In this document: piece by piece, positions 35,167 to 44,094 of the stretch | Layout of the letters: every line of letters starts with the position of its first letter | Position numbering within the stretch: position 1 is the stretch's first letter | NCBI RefSeq assembly: GCF_030733205.1 | Contig: NZ_JASHJL010000006.1 | Span: 1 to 64,000, forward strand | Length of the DNA stretch: 64,000 nucleotides | Direction: 5' to 3' | From: Mameliella sp. MMSF_3455 | GTDB taxonomy: Bacteria > Pseudomonadota > Alphaproteobacteria > Rhodobacterales > Rhodobacteraceae | Made by a program: the position numbers and the translations under genes | The notes under the pieces: generated by a model | What the model saw: the letters and a program-made list of their open reading frames with translations, nothing else | The model's database searches: none | Told to the model about the DNA's origin: nothing

Positions 35167-36651
35167 TCAGGCTGCAACCGGTGAGCTGTAGAGACGTTTC
35201 CACAGCAGGTATCCGATGATGGGGGTGGACAGCAGGACACAAAGTGCGCCGATGCGGTCGGTGAAGAAGAACCCCAGCGGGTTGCCCTGCGACATAGCGA
35301 CAGTCTGTCCGAAGGCATATTCCATCGACGGTCCGAGGATGAAGCCCATCACCATGGGCATGACGTCGAACCTTGCCGCCTTGGCAATGATGCCAAAGAT
35401 ACCGAAGGCCACCAGGATCATCAGGTCGTTGATGTCGGAACGGAACACGTAGGTTCCGGCAAAGGCGAACATGATCACCACGGGGATCAGGATCGATGTC
35501 TTGATCGTGACCAGCCGCGAGAACATGGGGATCGACAGGTAACCGATGACCAGAAACAGCAGGTTGGCGATCACCATGGCGACCAGGATGGCAAAGACGG
35601 TCGCGCCCTGCTGCTCGAAGAGTTCCGGGCCGGGACGCAGGCCCTGGGCCACGAAGGCGCCCAGCAGGATGGCTGTCACGTTGTCGCCGGGAATGCCCAG
35701 CGTCAGCAGCGGCACCATCGTCGGACCGTTGACCGCGTTGTTTGCGGCCTCTGCGGCGGCAACGCCTTCGATTTCGCCCTCACCGAAGGTTTCCGGGTGC
35801 TTCGATGCGTTCTTTGCTGCGGAATAGCCCATCATGGCCGCAACGATCTGGCCCAGTCCGGGAACCATCCCGACCCCGGCGCCGATGGCCGTCGAGCGGC
35901 AGATCGTGGGCAGGCAGCGACGGAACTCCACGCGGCTCAGTCGTTCGCCGACCAGAGCAGCAAGTTTCTTGCCCTTTTCATTGCGGATGATCACGTTGGC
36001 GACCTCTGGCAGGGCAAAGACGCCGATCAGCATCGGCAAGAGCGGAATGCCGGACTTCAACTCGAACAGGCCAAAGGTAAAGCGCTCTACCCCACCCAGC
36101 GGATCAGTCCCGATAAAGGACAGCCACAGCCCGAGCATCATCATGATCAGGCTCTTGAGCGGGTTGGCCCCGGAGGTCGCCGCGATGATCACCAGGCTCA
36201 TCAGCAGAACCGCGAACAGCTCGGGTGGACCGAATTGCATGACGAGGAAGGCGATCGGAAAGATCATCATGATGGTGAAGATGTCGCTGGCCGTGTCGCC
36301 GAAGACCGACGAGAACAGGGCGATGTCCAGGGCCTTTCGCGACTTCCCCTTCTGCGTCAGCTTGTACCCGTCGCGCGATGTCGCCACAGCGGCGCCCGTG
36401 CCGGGCATGGAGATCAGGATCGCCGGAACCGAACCGCCGAAGATCCCGCCCTTGTAGATGCCCAGCAGGAACGGGATGCCCACGATGGGATCGAGGAAGA
36501 ATGAGATCGGCAGCAGGATCGCCATCGCCATCAGGGTGGTGAACCCCGGCAGCGACCCGACAAGCATCCCGGCGAAGAGGCCGACGCTCATCAGTGCCAT
36601 GGTGTCGAAACGCATGGCCATGGCGAAGCCTTCGGTGAATTGGTCTAGCAT
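35167..36651 (-). CDS. tctA: tripartite tricarboxylate transporter TctA, second system
   Basis: 494 aa polytopic membrane protein. Landmarks: LFAGMLVGSLPGFTTLMAMAILLPISF, GIYKGGIFGGSVPAILISMPGTGAAVATSRDGY, GAGVGMVPGLGQIVAAMMGYSAAK, NGPTMVPLLTLGIPGDNVTAILLGAF. Forms the translocator with TctB. It differs in sequence from the 13889-15406 TctA, so the two systems did not arise by recent duplication. 27-base gap to the upstream tctB gene. Confidence 0.94.
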   Translation of the reverse strand: MLDQFTEGFAMAMRFDTMALMSVGLFAGMLVGSLPGFTTLMAMAILLPISFFLDPIVGIPFLLGIYKGGIFGGSVPAILISMPGTGAAVATSRDGYKLTQKGKSRKALDIALFSSVFGDTASDIFTIMMIFPIAFLVMQFGPPELFAVLLMSLVIIAATSGANPLKSLIMMMLGLWLSFIGTDPLGGVERFTFGLFELKSGIPLLPMLIGVFALPEVANVIIRNEKGKKLAALVGERLSRVEFRRCLPTICRSTAIGAGVGMVPGLGQIVAAMMGYSAAKNASKHPETFGEGEIEGVAAAEAANNAVNGPTMVPLLTLGIPGDNVTAILLGAFVAQGLRPGPELFEQQGATVFAILVAMVIANLLFLVIGYLSIPMFSRLVTIKTSILIPVVIMFAFAGTYVFRSDINDLMILVAFGIFGIIAKAARFDVMPMVMGFILGPSMEYAFGQTVAMSQGNPLGFFFTDRIGALCVLLSTPIIGYLLWKRLYSSPVAA

Positions 36652-36678
36652 GGTTCTGGCCTCAGAGTTGGATACGTT

Positions 36679-37326
36679 TCATTCGGCAACTGTCGGATCG
36701 ACTGCCTCGGCAGGTCCGGCGGATCCGGCTGAAAGAATGCTGGAATAGGTCTTTTCGACCACGTCGAGCTCAGGGAGCGACACCGCTAGAAGCTGGGTTG
36801 CGGCGAGGTACAGCGCGACCGGCCCGATCAGCGCCACGGCAGCGATCTGGATCACGTTCCTGGCGCCCATGTGCAGAGAGATCAGGGATGTCGCGATGGC
36901 CGTGGAAATCAGGAATCCGAACGGTTTCATCGTCAGCGCATACAGGATCATGATCCCGAACAGCGTGATTGCACGCACCCATTCGGTCCATGTCATCCGC
37001 GTTGACTGCTCGGCCACCACGCCCGAGCGGATCATCCAGAGCGCGCCGGCGCACATCACCGCCATGAGCGCCAACACGATGGTCGGGAACAGGCTGGGCG
37101 CGATGGGCGAGAGGGAGCGACCGAACAACACTTTCGGGGCTGCAACCAGGTATTGCATGAAAATCAACGACAGCACCGCCGCCAGCAGCAGCGCGACAAG
37201 CGTCAGCGTTTCGGGTGAGCTGAGGACTCTCTTGCGGGTCACGGTGATCCTCCCTTGTTGTGTGGAGCGCGCCTCGGCGTTGGCCGTCGGCAGCTCGTCA
37301 TTGGTGATTACGGGGCTGTCGGTCAT
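36679..37326 (-). CDS. tctB: tripartite tricarboxylate transporter TctB, second system
   Basis: 215 aa, four main helices (ETLTLVALLLAAVLSLIFMQYLV, LFPTIVLALMAVMCAGALWMI, ITLFGIMILYALTMKPFGF, IQIAAVALIGPVALYLAATQLL) after a 35-residue polar N-terminus. SPIAPSLFPTIV corresponds to the conserved P-x2-P helix start. First gene of the tctB-tctA-tctC operon; GAAGGAAG lies about 10 bases before the ATG. Confidence 0.88.
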   Translation of the reverse strand: MTDSPVITNDELPTANAEARSTQQGRITVTRKRVLSSPETLTLVALLLAAVLSLIFMQYLVAAPKVLFGRSLSPIAPSLFPTIVLALMAVMCAGALWMIRSGVVAEQSTRMTWTEWVRAITLFGIMILYALTMKPFGFLISTAIATSLISLHMGARNVIQIAAVALIGPVALYLAATQLLAVSLPELDVVEKTYSSILSAGSAGPAEAVDPTVAE

Positions 37327-37648
37327 GCAGGAGACTTCCTTCGCTACGGGATCCTATGCCGCACGGGGCGCGCGGGTCGGCTGACTTGTGGCCTGTTGCG
37401 CCCGATTTGGCGAGATCCGGAACCAAGGTGCGATGCCGGGACGGCCGGTGCGGGGCATCACGCCGTCCCTCGGGACATGCGCGCTGCATCGGACAGCACA
37501 ACGCTGTGAATCCGGACGGATCTGTTCTGCATGGTGTCCTCCCTTTTTTGCGGGCGCTCCGCTCGCCCTGATTGTCCTGTCGCACCCGGGCCGGTTCTCC
37601 CTTCCGGCGGGCGGGTCGTTTTCGGTTGCGCGCGGTCGATCTACTGGG
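37327..37648. other. 322-base intergenic region
   Basis: No convincing gene. On the minus strand a 24-codon frame starts with ATG at 37532 behind GGGAGGACACC, an excellent ribosome site, and ends TGA ATG-overlapping a second short frame. This may be a leader or the stub of a lost gene. The region also carries the presumed promoter of the tctBAC operon; no clear palindromic operator was found. Confidence 0.4.
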
Positions 37649-38587
37649 TCAACCAACGGCATCCTTCGCTGTCCCGGCAGGTTCCGGCGAGATGCCGTCC
37701 GACCCCGAGATCGCGAGAGCCAGCCAGACGAGGCCCGGCAGGCAGATGAATGTCAGCAGGGTCGAAACCACGACCGTTCCCGCGACCTGGCGGGCATTGT
37801 GCTGATAGCGTTCGGCGAACACGTAGCTGACGATCGCAGTCGGCATCGTGGCCAGCAGGAACACGGTTCCCGCTGTGACGCCGTGAAGATCCAGTGCCCA
37901 GATCACCACGCAAGCCGAGACAAGGCCCAGCACCAGCCGCCCGACGGCCACCATCAGTGCCGGTCCCAGATCCGCGACCTTCAGTGTCGCCAGGGACACG
38001 CCAAGCAGCATCAGCATTGCCGGGATCATCATGCCGCCGAGGATCTCGGTCGTGGTCAGCAGGATCTTCGGCACCGGCAGCCCGGTCCAGGTGACCAGCA
38101 GCACGGCCGACACCGAATAGATCAGCGGTTGCCGCAACAGCATCGACAGCCGCAAAGACCCCGCGTAGATCGACAGGCCCAGCGAATATTGCACCAGAGC
38201 CACCACGAAGAAGTACGCGACGCCCAGTTGCAGCCCGTCTTGACCGAAGGCCAGCACCACCAAAGGCAGCCCCATGTTGCCCGAGTTCGGCAGCATGAGC
38301 GGCGGCAGAAAGCTGCGCACGGACCCATGAGCAAGCTTCAGCCCCACCAGGCCGAGAACCCCGGCGATGGTGACGCACATAAGCGCGGCCCCGGCCATGG
38401 TCTGGATTGTTTCGGGCGTGACCCGCAAGGATGTCAGCGTGTGGAAGATCAGCGCCGGCGTCGCGACGTTGATCACCACGGTCGAGAGCGAGCGCGTTTC
38501 CAGCCCGACCTTGGACCGCCCCATCAGGTAGCCGATCAAGGTGATCGCGATGATGGGACCGAGTATGTCGACCATCTGCATCAGCAT
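37649..38587 (-). CDS. AEC family transporter
   Basis: 312 aa, about ten helices. Landmarks: LMLPNSGNMGLPLVVLAFGQDGLQLGVAYFFVVALVQYSLG (N-x-G-N-x-G-L-P motif), PKILLTTTEILGGMMIPAMLMLLGVSLATLK, LATMPTAIVSYVFAERY. Same family as 29538-30443 and similar in the core motifs. GAGGACATCACGAC precedes the ATG. Upstream of the tctBAC operon on the same strand; likely carries a dicarboxylate. Confidence 0.9.
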   Translation of the reverse strand: MLMQMVDILGPIIAITLIGYLMGRSKVGLETRSLSTVVINVATPALIFHTLTSLRVTPETIQTMAGAALMCVTIAGVLGLVGLKLAHGSVRSFLPPLMLPNSGNMGLPLVVLAFGQDGLQLGVAYFFVVALVQYSLGLSIYAGSLRLSMLLRQPLIYSVSAVLLVTWTGLPVPKILLTTTEILGGMMIPAMLMLLGVSLATLKVADLGPALMVAVGRLVLGLVSACVVIWALDLHGVTAGTVFLLATMPTAIVSYVFAERYQHNARQVAGTVVVSTLLTFICLPGLVWLALAISGSDGISPEPAGTAKDAVG

Positions 38588-38636
38588 GTCGTGATGTCCT
38601 CGGGGTCACGGGATCGCTCCGGTCCAGGTCTCGGCC

Positions 38637-39104
38637 TCAGACGGCTTCGCCGTTGAGGGTCCAGTTCTCGTTCACTTCGGTGCCGGATTCCTGCAGCATC
38701 TTGGACACCGCACAGTATTCCCGCAGCGTCCTGCTGACCTCGATGGCGCCTTCGCGGGGGCCTTCGTAGTCGGCCTTGATGTTCAGCGTGACCGAAGGGA
38801 AGGGCACGTCGATCGGGTTGATCAAGCGGGTGCCGTGGCTGTCCATTGTCACGTTGATGTCGATGTCCATCGCCGTGAACTTGATGCCGTTCGCAGCCGC
38901 CAGCTTGTTCGAGATCACATGCGTGCAGCCGGCCAGTCCCATGAACACGTATTCAACCGGCATCGGACCTTCGTCGGTGCCGCCGCGCTGGACCGGTTCG
39001 TCGATGATGACGCTTTTGCCCCGCGCCTCGGCCACGGATTGCGTTTTGGTGTTCTGGCGCCCGTTTACACTGAATTTCCAGATCGGTTTTTCCTTGACGG
39101 CCAT
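38637..39104 (-). CDS. OsmC family protein
   Basis: 155 aa. OsmC/Ohr-type fold with the two active-site cysteines in GLAGCTHVISNKLA and REYCAVSKMLQESG, consistent with thiol peroxidase activity on organic hydroperoxides. The start is the ATG for MAVKEKP, behind AAGGACCCGAA; an ATG 18 bases further up is less well placed. 49 bases upstream of the AEC gene on the same strand. Confidence 0.9.
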   Translation of the reverse strand: MAVKEKPIWKFSVNGRQNTKTQSVAEARGKSVIIDEPVQRGGTDEGPMPVEYVFMGLAGCTHVISNKLAAANGIKFTAMDIDINVTMDSHGTRLINPIDVPFPSVTLNIKADYEGPREGAIEVSRTLREYCAVSKMLQESGTEVNENWTLNGEAV

Positions 39105-39457
39105 TTCGGGTCCTTCTTGCATTTGTCGGTTCTGCAGGGTGGGAGAGGCTGCAGGCGCGCAGAAAGGCCGGTAGATCGCCTCTCAAGTTGCTGCCTGATC
39201 TCGCGGCCCCCTCCCCTGGAACGCGGTTCTGATGACAAAAACAATGCCTGCTCTCAATGTTCAATGGAAATGGTGTTTACTCCTAGCTGCCTTCAGAAAA
39301 CCTGATAGAAAGAGGCCTGCTGCGCTATCAGTTTTCATGGAGCGTATCATCAAATTACATCGTTGGTTCCGATGGCAGACGCTTTGTAGATTCGGCGGGT
39401 ACGCGCCGGGCGGAGCCTGTGCGCCGTGTGACGACTTTATCTGACAGGGAGACATCA
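39105..39457. other. 353-base divergent promoter region with inverted repeat
   Basis: Between the divergent OsmC (minus) and Gfo/Idh/MocA (plus) genes. 39231-39370 is clearly AT-richer than the flanks and contains an inverted repeat CTGATAG / CTATCAG (39302-39308 and 39325-39331, centres 23 bases apart), a plausible operator. No gene seen. Confidence 0.5.
39302..39331. promoter_or_regulatory. CTGATAG-N16-CTATCAG inverted repeat
   Basis: Perfect 7-bp arms in the AT-rich divergent promoter region, about 127 bases upstream of the 39458 gene. Cognate regulator not in the immediate vicinity. Confidence 0.35.
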
Positions 39458-40477
39458 ATGACCGAGGCAACCGAGACCTTTACCGTTGCCATCGCCGGCT
39501 TTGGCTGGTGGGGCAAACACATCGCGACCCGGTTGCAGGGCCATCCATGGTTGCGCGTGGCGGGTATCATTGAACCGGTCACGGCCAACCACGCGGCAAT
39601 CGGTGACATGGGGCTGACGGCCTGGGCGGATTTCGACGCCCCGCTGGCGATGGATGAGGTCGACGCGGTCATTCTGACCACGCCCAATACCCTGCACGAA
39701 GAGCAGATCGCCCTTGTCGCCGCGGCGGGCAAGCATGTCTTTTGCGAAAAACCATTGGGGTTGAACGCGGACTCCGCACGCCGTTCGGTCAAGGCCTGCG
39801 AAGACGCCGGGGTGCAGCTGGGGATCGGGCACGAGCGGCGCTTCGAACCGGCGATGTTGGCGCTGCGTTCCGCGTTGGACAAGGGTGAGCTTGGCACCGT
39901 GATGCATGCCGAGGCGGCCTTCAGCCATGACAAGCTGATCAACGTCCCCGCCAACGACTGGCGCACCCGCAAGGATGTCGCGCCCGCGGCGGGTATGACG
40001 GCGATGGGGATTCACCTGAGCGACCTGCTGATTTCCTTCTTTGGTCCGGTGGAGACCCTGCACGCCTTTACCGCGGACCGCTCTCTGGGTTGGGAAACCG
40101 GCGACGTTGTGACGGTGCAGATGAAATTCGAGGCCGGCATGACGGCCACCTTCAGCGCGGTCCTGCATACGCCGCATTTCATCCGGATGCATGTCTTCGG
40201 CACCGACAAATGGGTCGAGGTCCTGAACGACAGCCATCCCGACACGCCGGACGGAATCGTGCGCGTCCTGACCGCGGAATCCGGCAAGGACGTGAGCCAG
40301 GCAGAGTACAACTGGGAGGATGCGGTAACGGCCAATATCGAGGCCTTCGCCCATGCGGCCAAGGGCCGTGCGCCCTATCCGTTCACCAACGCGGAAATGG
40401 TCCACAACATCCAGGTGCTGGAGGCCATCGCGCGCTCCGCGGAAACGGGACAGTCGGTCAAGCTGGCGGACGTCTAA
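39458..40477 (+). CDS. Gfo/Idh/MocA family oxidoreductase
   Basis: 339 aa from the ATG preceded by CAGGGAGACATCA. Rossmann motif AIAGFGWWGKHIATRL, signature FCEKPLGLNADSAR, active-site region MTAMGIHLSDLLISFFG. Third member of this family in the window, divergent from the other two. It stands alone on the plus strand and is followed by a strong bidirectional terminator. Substrate unknown. Confidence 0.87.
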   Translation: MTEATETFTVAIAGFGWWGKHIATRLQGHPWLRVAGIIEPVTANHAAIGDMGLTAWADFDAPLAMDEVDAVILTTPNTLHEEQIALVAAAGKHVFCEKPLGLNADSARRSVKACEDAGVQLGIGHERRFEPAMLALRSALDKGELGTVMHAEAAFSHDKLINVPANDWRTRKDVAPAAGMTAMGIHLSDLLISFFGPVETLHAFTADRSLGWETGDVVTVQMKFEAGMTATFSAVLHTPHFIRMHVFGTDKWVEVLNDSHPDTPDGIVRVLTAESGKDVSQAEYNWEDAVTANIEAFAHAAKGRAPYPFTNAEMVHNIQVLEAIARSAETGQSVKLADV

Positions 40478-40494
40478 GGCGGGCCAAACGATTT

Positions 40495-40540
40495 GCGCCG
40501 CGCATCCCCTTGACGGGATGCGCGGCGCTTTCATTTCTGT
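40495..40540. terminator. bidirectional rho-independent terminator
   Basis: GCGCCGCGCATCCC / GGGATGCGCGGCGC, 14-bp perfect arms (40495-40508 and 40515-40528) with a 6-base loop, followed by TTTCATTTC. Sits between the convergent genes ending at 40477 (+) and 40552 (-). Confidence 0.88.
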
Positions 40541-40551
40541 CCGGGGCCAAG

Positions 40552-41346
40552 TCAGGCCTTCTGGTAGCCTCGTTCCAGACCCAGCGTATCAAGGACGGCC
40601 ACGTTGAAGTCACAGGGGCTGTCGATGTTCACGATATGCTTGGCCCCCGGCACGACGGCCAGTTCGGATCCGGGGCAGGCCTCTTTCATGGCGCGCATGG
40701 CATCCGGCGGCGCGGCCATGTCGTTTTCGCCTGCAATAAAGAGTGTCGGCACCTTCATGTCACCAAGGTGGCGCAGGTAGTCCAGCCCCATCAGCGCATG
40801 AGCGCAACCACGATAGCCGTCGTCGGTCGTTTTCAGGAAGCTTTCGCGCAGGGCGGCCTCCCGCTCAGGATGATCGCGGCGGGTGTCTTCTCCCAGCCAC
40901 ATGCCGACGGTGTTGTTCCACACTTCTTCGACCCCGCCGCGCTCCAGCATGCCCAGGCGGTTGTGCCAGTTCTGCACGAAGGGGTCTGGCGCGTCAGCCC
41001 GCGCTGCGCAGCAAACCAGGCTGTTGATCCGTTCCGGCGCGGCCAGGGCCATGCCCAGTCCCGTCATGCCGCCAAGCGACAGGCCCATGACGGTTGCGGT
41101 TTCCACGTTGTGCCGATCGAGCACGGCAAAGGCGTCGGCCACGAGATCGTCAAAGGAATAGGGCGGCGTGGGTGTCGGGCTTTCGCCGTGGCCACGGGTA
41201 TCGCACCGGATCAAGCGATAATGCGATTCCAGCAGCGACATCTGCGGATCCCACATCCTGTGCGTGGCGCCGAAGCTGTTCAGCAACAGCAGGACGGGCG
41301 CGTTTTCACGCCCTGAAACGATGGAATGAAGAGTTACTGCGGTCAT
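40552..41346 (-). CDS. alpha/beta hydrolase, 3-oxoadipate enol-lactonase-like
   Basis: 264 aa. Nucleophile elbow GLSLGG with Ser90, acid in FIAGENDMAAPP, His in PGAKHIVNIDSP, and oxyanion region LLNSFGATHRMW. This is the PcaD/carboxylesterase layout (NSLGTDLRMWD-type motif). It hydrolyses a lactone or ester, possibly an enol-lactone of an aromatic ring-cleavage route; no other pca genes are near. Convergent with the 39458 gene; upstream lies the LysR gene on the same strand. Confidence 0.85.
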   Translation of the reverse strand: MTAVTLHSIVSGRENAPVLLLLNSFGATHRMWDPQMSLLESHYRLIRCDTRGHGESPTPTPPYSFDDLVADAFAVLDRHNVETATVMGLSLGGMTGLGMALAAPERINSLVCCAARADAPDPFVQNWHNRLGMLERGGVEEVWNNTVGMWLGEDTRRDHPEREAALRESFLKTTDDGYRGCAHALMGLDYLRHLGDMKVPTLFIAGENDMAAPPDAMRAMKEACPGSELAVVPGAKHIVNIDSPCDFNVAVLDTLGLERGYQKA

Positions 41347-41574
41347 GCGTATCCAAGCTTTCTGAATTTATGGCGCAAACGTGAGAGTCGGCGCGCAGGT
41401 CCGTGACTGGGCATCCGTGGCGCGGCCACAGCCAATTGCCCGGGCATCGGGCCTCCTCCACAAGGCGAAGGCGAGAGCCGCCTTCCTTGCGCCAGCTTAG
41501 GGCGGCGGGACCATACACAGAAATAATATATGGTCAGGGCAGGTATCGACAAATCCGATAGCCGTCGGCCCCAA

Positions 41575-42498
41575 CTATGTCCGGCTTGTCGGATCGATTT
41601 CCAGGGCGGAGTTCAGCTCTTCCTGCAAGACATCGGCAAAGACCTGAGCGGCGGGGTTCAGCGGGCGCTGGCGCGTTTCGATCCGCATGTAATCGACATA
41701 CAGCGGCGGATCGGCCAGTGGCACCACTTTGCGGCGGCTGCCATCCAGGTCAGGCAGGCACAGGATGCCGGGCAGGATCGTTACCCAGTCCGAATTCGCC
41801 ACAAGACTCAGCGTTCCGTGCATCGTGTCCAGCTCCAGCAGTTCGGCCACTTCGATCTGGTTCACGTTCAGGTAGTTCTCGATCCTGTTGCGGCGCGCGT
41901 TGCCCGGCCCCGGCAGCGCCACGCGCAGCGGTGCCATATCGCGAAGCTGGACCCCGCCCTCTGTCAATGGGACGTCGCGGCCGGGGCTGCAGACGAGGCA
42001 TTCACGGTCTTCTCCCATCGGCTTGGAGATCAGCAGGTCGTCCACTTCGAAGGACGATGGCACCACGCCGAAGTCCAGCCGCCCCTCTGCCACACCATCG
42101 GCAAGCACGCCGGAATAGGCCTCGGAAATCGAGACGCGCACCTCGGGGTATTCCTTTGCGATGCGCAGCAGCACCGAGGTCAGCACCGCACGGGTAAAGG
42201 TTGGCATAAGTCCCACGTGAACATGGCCGACGACCGCCCCGGACAACGCTTGCAGGCGATCCTCTGCATGGCGGGCCGCGGCCAGCACCTTCACGGCTTC
42301 CAGGTAAAAGTTTCGCCCCGTTTCGGTGGGCGTCACCCCGGAAGAGCTGCGCACGAACAGGGACACGCCATAGCGTTTTTCGATCTGGCTGACGTGCATC
42401 GACAGTCCGGACTGCGTTGCATTCACCTTTTCCGCAGCGGCAGAGAAGGATCCTTGCTCGTAGACCGCAGCGAAGTATCGCAGTTGTTGCAGTTTCAT
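41575..42498 (-). CDS. LysR-family transcriptional regulator
   Basis: 307 aa. N-terminal winged helix-turn-helix (LQQLRYFAAVYEQGSFSAAAEKVNATQSGLSMHVSQIEKRYGVSLFVR), then a LysR substrate-binding domain. The NAC/Cbl-like pattern with ATQSGLSMHV is typical of LTTRs of nitrogen or aromatic catabolism. Divergent from the BKACE gene at 42603 across a 104-base region holding an inverted repeat, the standard arrangement for LTTR control of its neighbour. Confidence 0.93.
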   Translation of the reverse strand: MKLQQLRYFAAVYEQGSFSAAAEKVNATQSGLSMHVSQIEKRYGVSLFVRSSSGVTPTETGRNFYLEAVKVLAAARHAEDRLQALSGAVVGHVHVGLMPTFTRAVLTSVLLRIAKEYPEVRVSISEAYSGVLADGVAEGRLDFGVVPSSFEVDDLLISKPMGEDRECLVCSPGRDVPLTEGGVQLRDMAPLRVALPGPGNARRNRIENYLNVNQIEVAELLELDTMHGTLSLVANSDWVTILPGILCLPDLDGSRRKVVPLADPPLYVDYMRIETRQRPLNPAAQVFADVLQEELNSALEIDPTSRT

Positions 42499-42562
42499 TT
42501 GGCCATCCGTTTCTCTTGTAGGTGATATCCGGTATTATTAGTAGTTGTGAAGGCCCCGGCGA

Positions 42563-42586
42563 CCTATTCTGGGCAGGAAGAATAGG
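42563..42586. promoter_or_regulatory. CCTATTCT-N8-AGAATAGG inverted repeat, LTTR-type site
   Basis: Perfect 8-bp arms with an 8-base spacer just upstream of the BKACE start (42603) in the LysR/BKACE divergent region. Fits an LTTR box (ATTC-N10-GAAT) or an mRNA leader hairpin. Confidence 0.5.
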
Positions 42587-42602
42587 ATCGAAGGACATCG
42601 CC

Positions 42603-43457
42603 ATGACTGGGACCTGCAGCCCAAGCAGCATTTCCCCGAGGCATTCAGGTTCATTGACGCCGCTGCCACGCCTGATGGTTGCGCCCAATGGCGCAAGACG
42701 CGGCAAGGCAGATCACCCGGCGCTGCCGGTGACCGACGACGAGCTTGTGGAAACTGCGCGTGCGTGCCAGTTGGCCGGTGCGGACGGGTTGCATATGCAT
42801 ATCCGCGATGCTTCGGGTCGGCACCTGCTTGATGCTGGCCGCTACGCAGCGCTGGTCGAAAGACTGGCCGACCAGGTTCCGGGAATGTACCTTCAGGTCA
42901 CCTCAGAGGCCGCCGGACGCTACGAGGCCGAAGAGCAACGCGCGATGATGCGCGGCCTGCGGCCGAAATACGTCTCGGTCGCCCTGCGAGAGATGGTGCG
43001 GCGTCCGGATGACTGGCCCGCGGCCCGCGATTTCTATCTCTGGGCCTTGGACAACGGGATCGAGATTCAGCATATTCTGTATTCCCCGCACGAAGTGCGC
43101 GCCTTTGCAGATGCCTGGGTGGCCGGTCTGATCCCGGGCACGATGCAACTATTGCTCTTCGTGCAAGGCAGTTATGCCAACGGGTCGCGCGACAGTATCC
43201 CCCTGGAAACCTACCTGCAGCAGCTGGACCGGGCCAGCGGGATGTCCTTTGACTGGATGTCCTGCGCTTTTGGCGCCGATGAAACAGCTAGCCTTGTGCG
43301 TGCTGCGGAACTGGGCGGCAAGGCGCGTGTCGGGTTCGAGAACTCGCTCCAGAACCGGGACGGCACGACCGCGACCGACAACGCCGAGCGCGTGCGCGAG
43401 GTTGATGCCGCCATTCGGGACGTCACCGGGGCGGCCCAACACGCAGACACGGCCTGA
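42603..43457 (+). CDS. BKACE family beta-keto acid cleavage enzyme (DUF849)
   Basis: 284 aa from the ATG with AAGGACATCGCC upstream. Family signature LMVAPNGARRGKADHPALPVTDDELVETARAC, then metal-binding HMHIRD, TSEAAGRY, and the C-terminal ARVGFENSL. Cleaves a beta-keto acid with acetyl-CoA. It belongs to a different subgroup from the 419-1258 enzyme (VAPNGARR start, GxFEN end). Divergently transcribed from LysR; the enol-lactonase-like gene may belong to the same pathway. Confidence 0.88.
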   Translation: MTGTCSPSSISPRHSGSLTPLPRLMVAPNGARRGKADHPALPVTDDELVETARACQLAGADGLHMHIRDASGRHLLDAGRYAALVERLADQVPGMYLQVTSEAAGRYEAEEQRAMMRGLRPKYVSVALREMVRRPDDWPAARDFYLWALDNGIEIQHILYSPHEVRAFADAWVAGLIPGTMQLLLFVQGSYANGSRDSIPLETYLQQLDRASGMSFDWMSCAFGADETASLVRAAELGGKARVGFENSLQNRDGTTATDNAERVREVDAAIRDVTGAAQHADTA

Positions 43458-43514
43458 CGGCGGCTGCCCCCGGGTCGGCAACCCGACCGTATCACACGCG
43501 GATAGCGGCCTTTC

Positions 43515-44072
43515 ATGTCTCAGACAGATCAACCCGTCCTCTACGTCATCGTCCGAAGGTTCCGCCCGGAATTTTCGGGCGACATAGAGAAGGCCATCGA
43601 AAGCATCCAGAAAACCGTCGCCGACCAGCCGGGATTCATCGGTTTGCAAAACCGCATCACGCCGAAACATGACGGTCGCGAGCTTGTCACGATCGTCACC
43701 TTCGACACGCAGAAAAACCTGGAGCGATGGGAAAATTCACCGGTCCGGCGGCGCTATGCGGAAGAGCTGGACAGGCTGTCACAGGACTGCGCGACCAACA
43801 CCCGTTTCGACGACCTGTCGCGACTTGTCGCCCCGACGGCGCGGATCAGCAAGCTGGAAACGGTCCTCATCCTGATTGCGTGGATCCTGGTTCTGGGCCA
43901 CCTGCTTCGCCATCCTGTCGAGATCCTCGTGCCCGATTCAGTCGGTCAATTCTGGCAGAGTGCGTTGACGACCGCGATCATTGTCGTGCTCATCAGTTAC
44001 GTTCTCTTGCCCGTCTCCAGCCTGGTGCTGACACGGATCAAGGCGCGATTGTCGGGACGGCGTCGGACCTGA
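43515..44072 (+). CDS. ABM-domain protein with C-terminal membrane anchor
   Basis: 185 aa. Residues about 8-95 form an antibiotic-biosynthesis-monooxygenase-type ferredoxin-like domain (VLYVIVRRFRPEFSGDIEKAIESI, PGFIGLQNR, ELVTIVTFDTQKNLERWENSP). Two hydrophobic helices follow (LETVLILIAWILVLGHLL and SALTTAIIVVLISYVLLPVSSLVL), ending in a basic tail. ABM plus two TM segments recurs in Proteobacteria with unknown function. Follows the BKACE gene by 57 bases on the same strand. Confidence 0.8.
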   Translation: MSQTDQPVLYVIVRRFRPEFSGDIEKAIESIQKTVADQPGFIGLQNRITPKHDGRELVTIVTFDTQKNLERWENSPVRRRYAEELDRLSQDCATNTRFDDLSRLVAPTARISKLETVLILIAWILVLGHLLRHPVEILVPDSVGQFWQSALTTAIIVVLISYVLLPVSSLVLTRIKARLSGRRRT

Positions 44073-44094
44073 CACCGCCCTGACAAAGAGCCGT

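Noticed and set aside
37645-37656. TGGGTCAACCAA, similar to the GntR operator
   Set aside because: It overlaps the last codons and stop of the AEC gene, carries a mismatch in the core arm, and is not in a promoter region.
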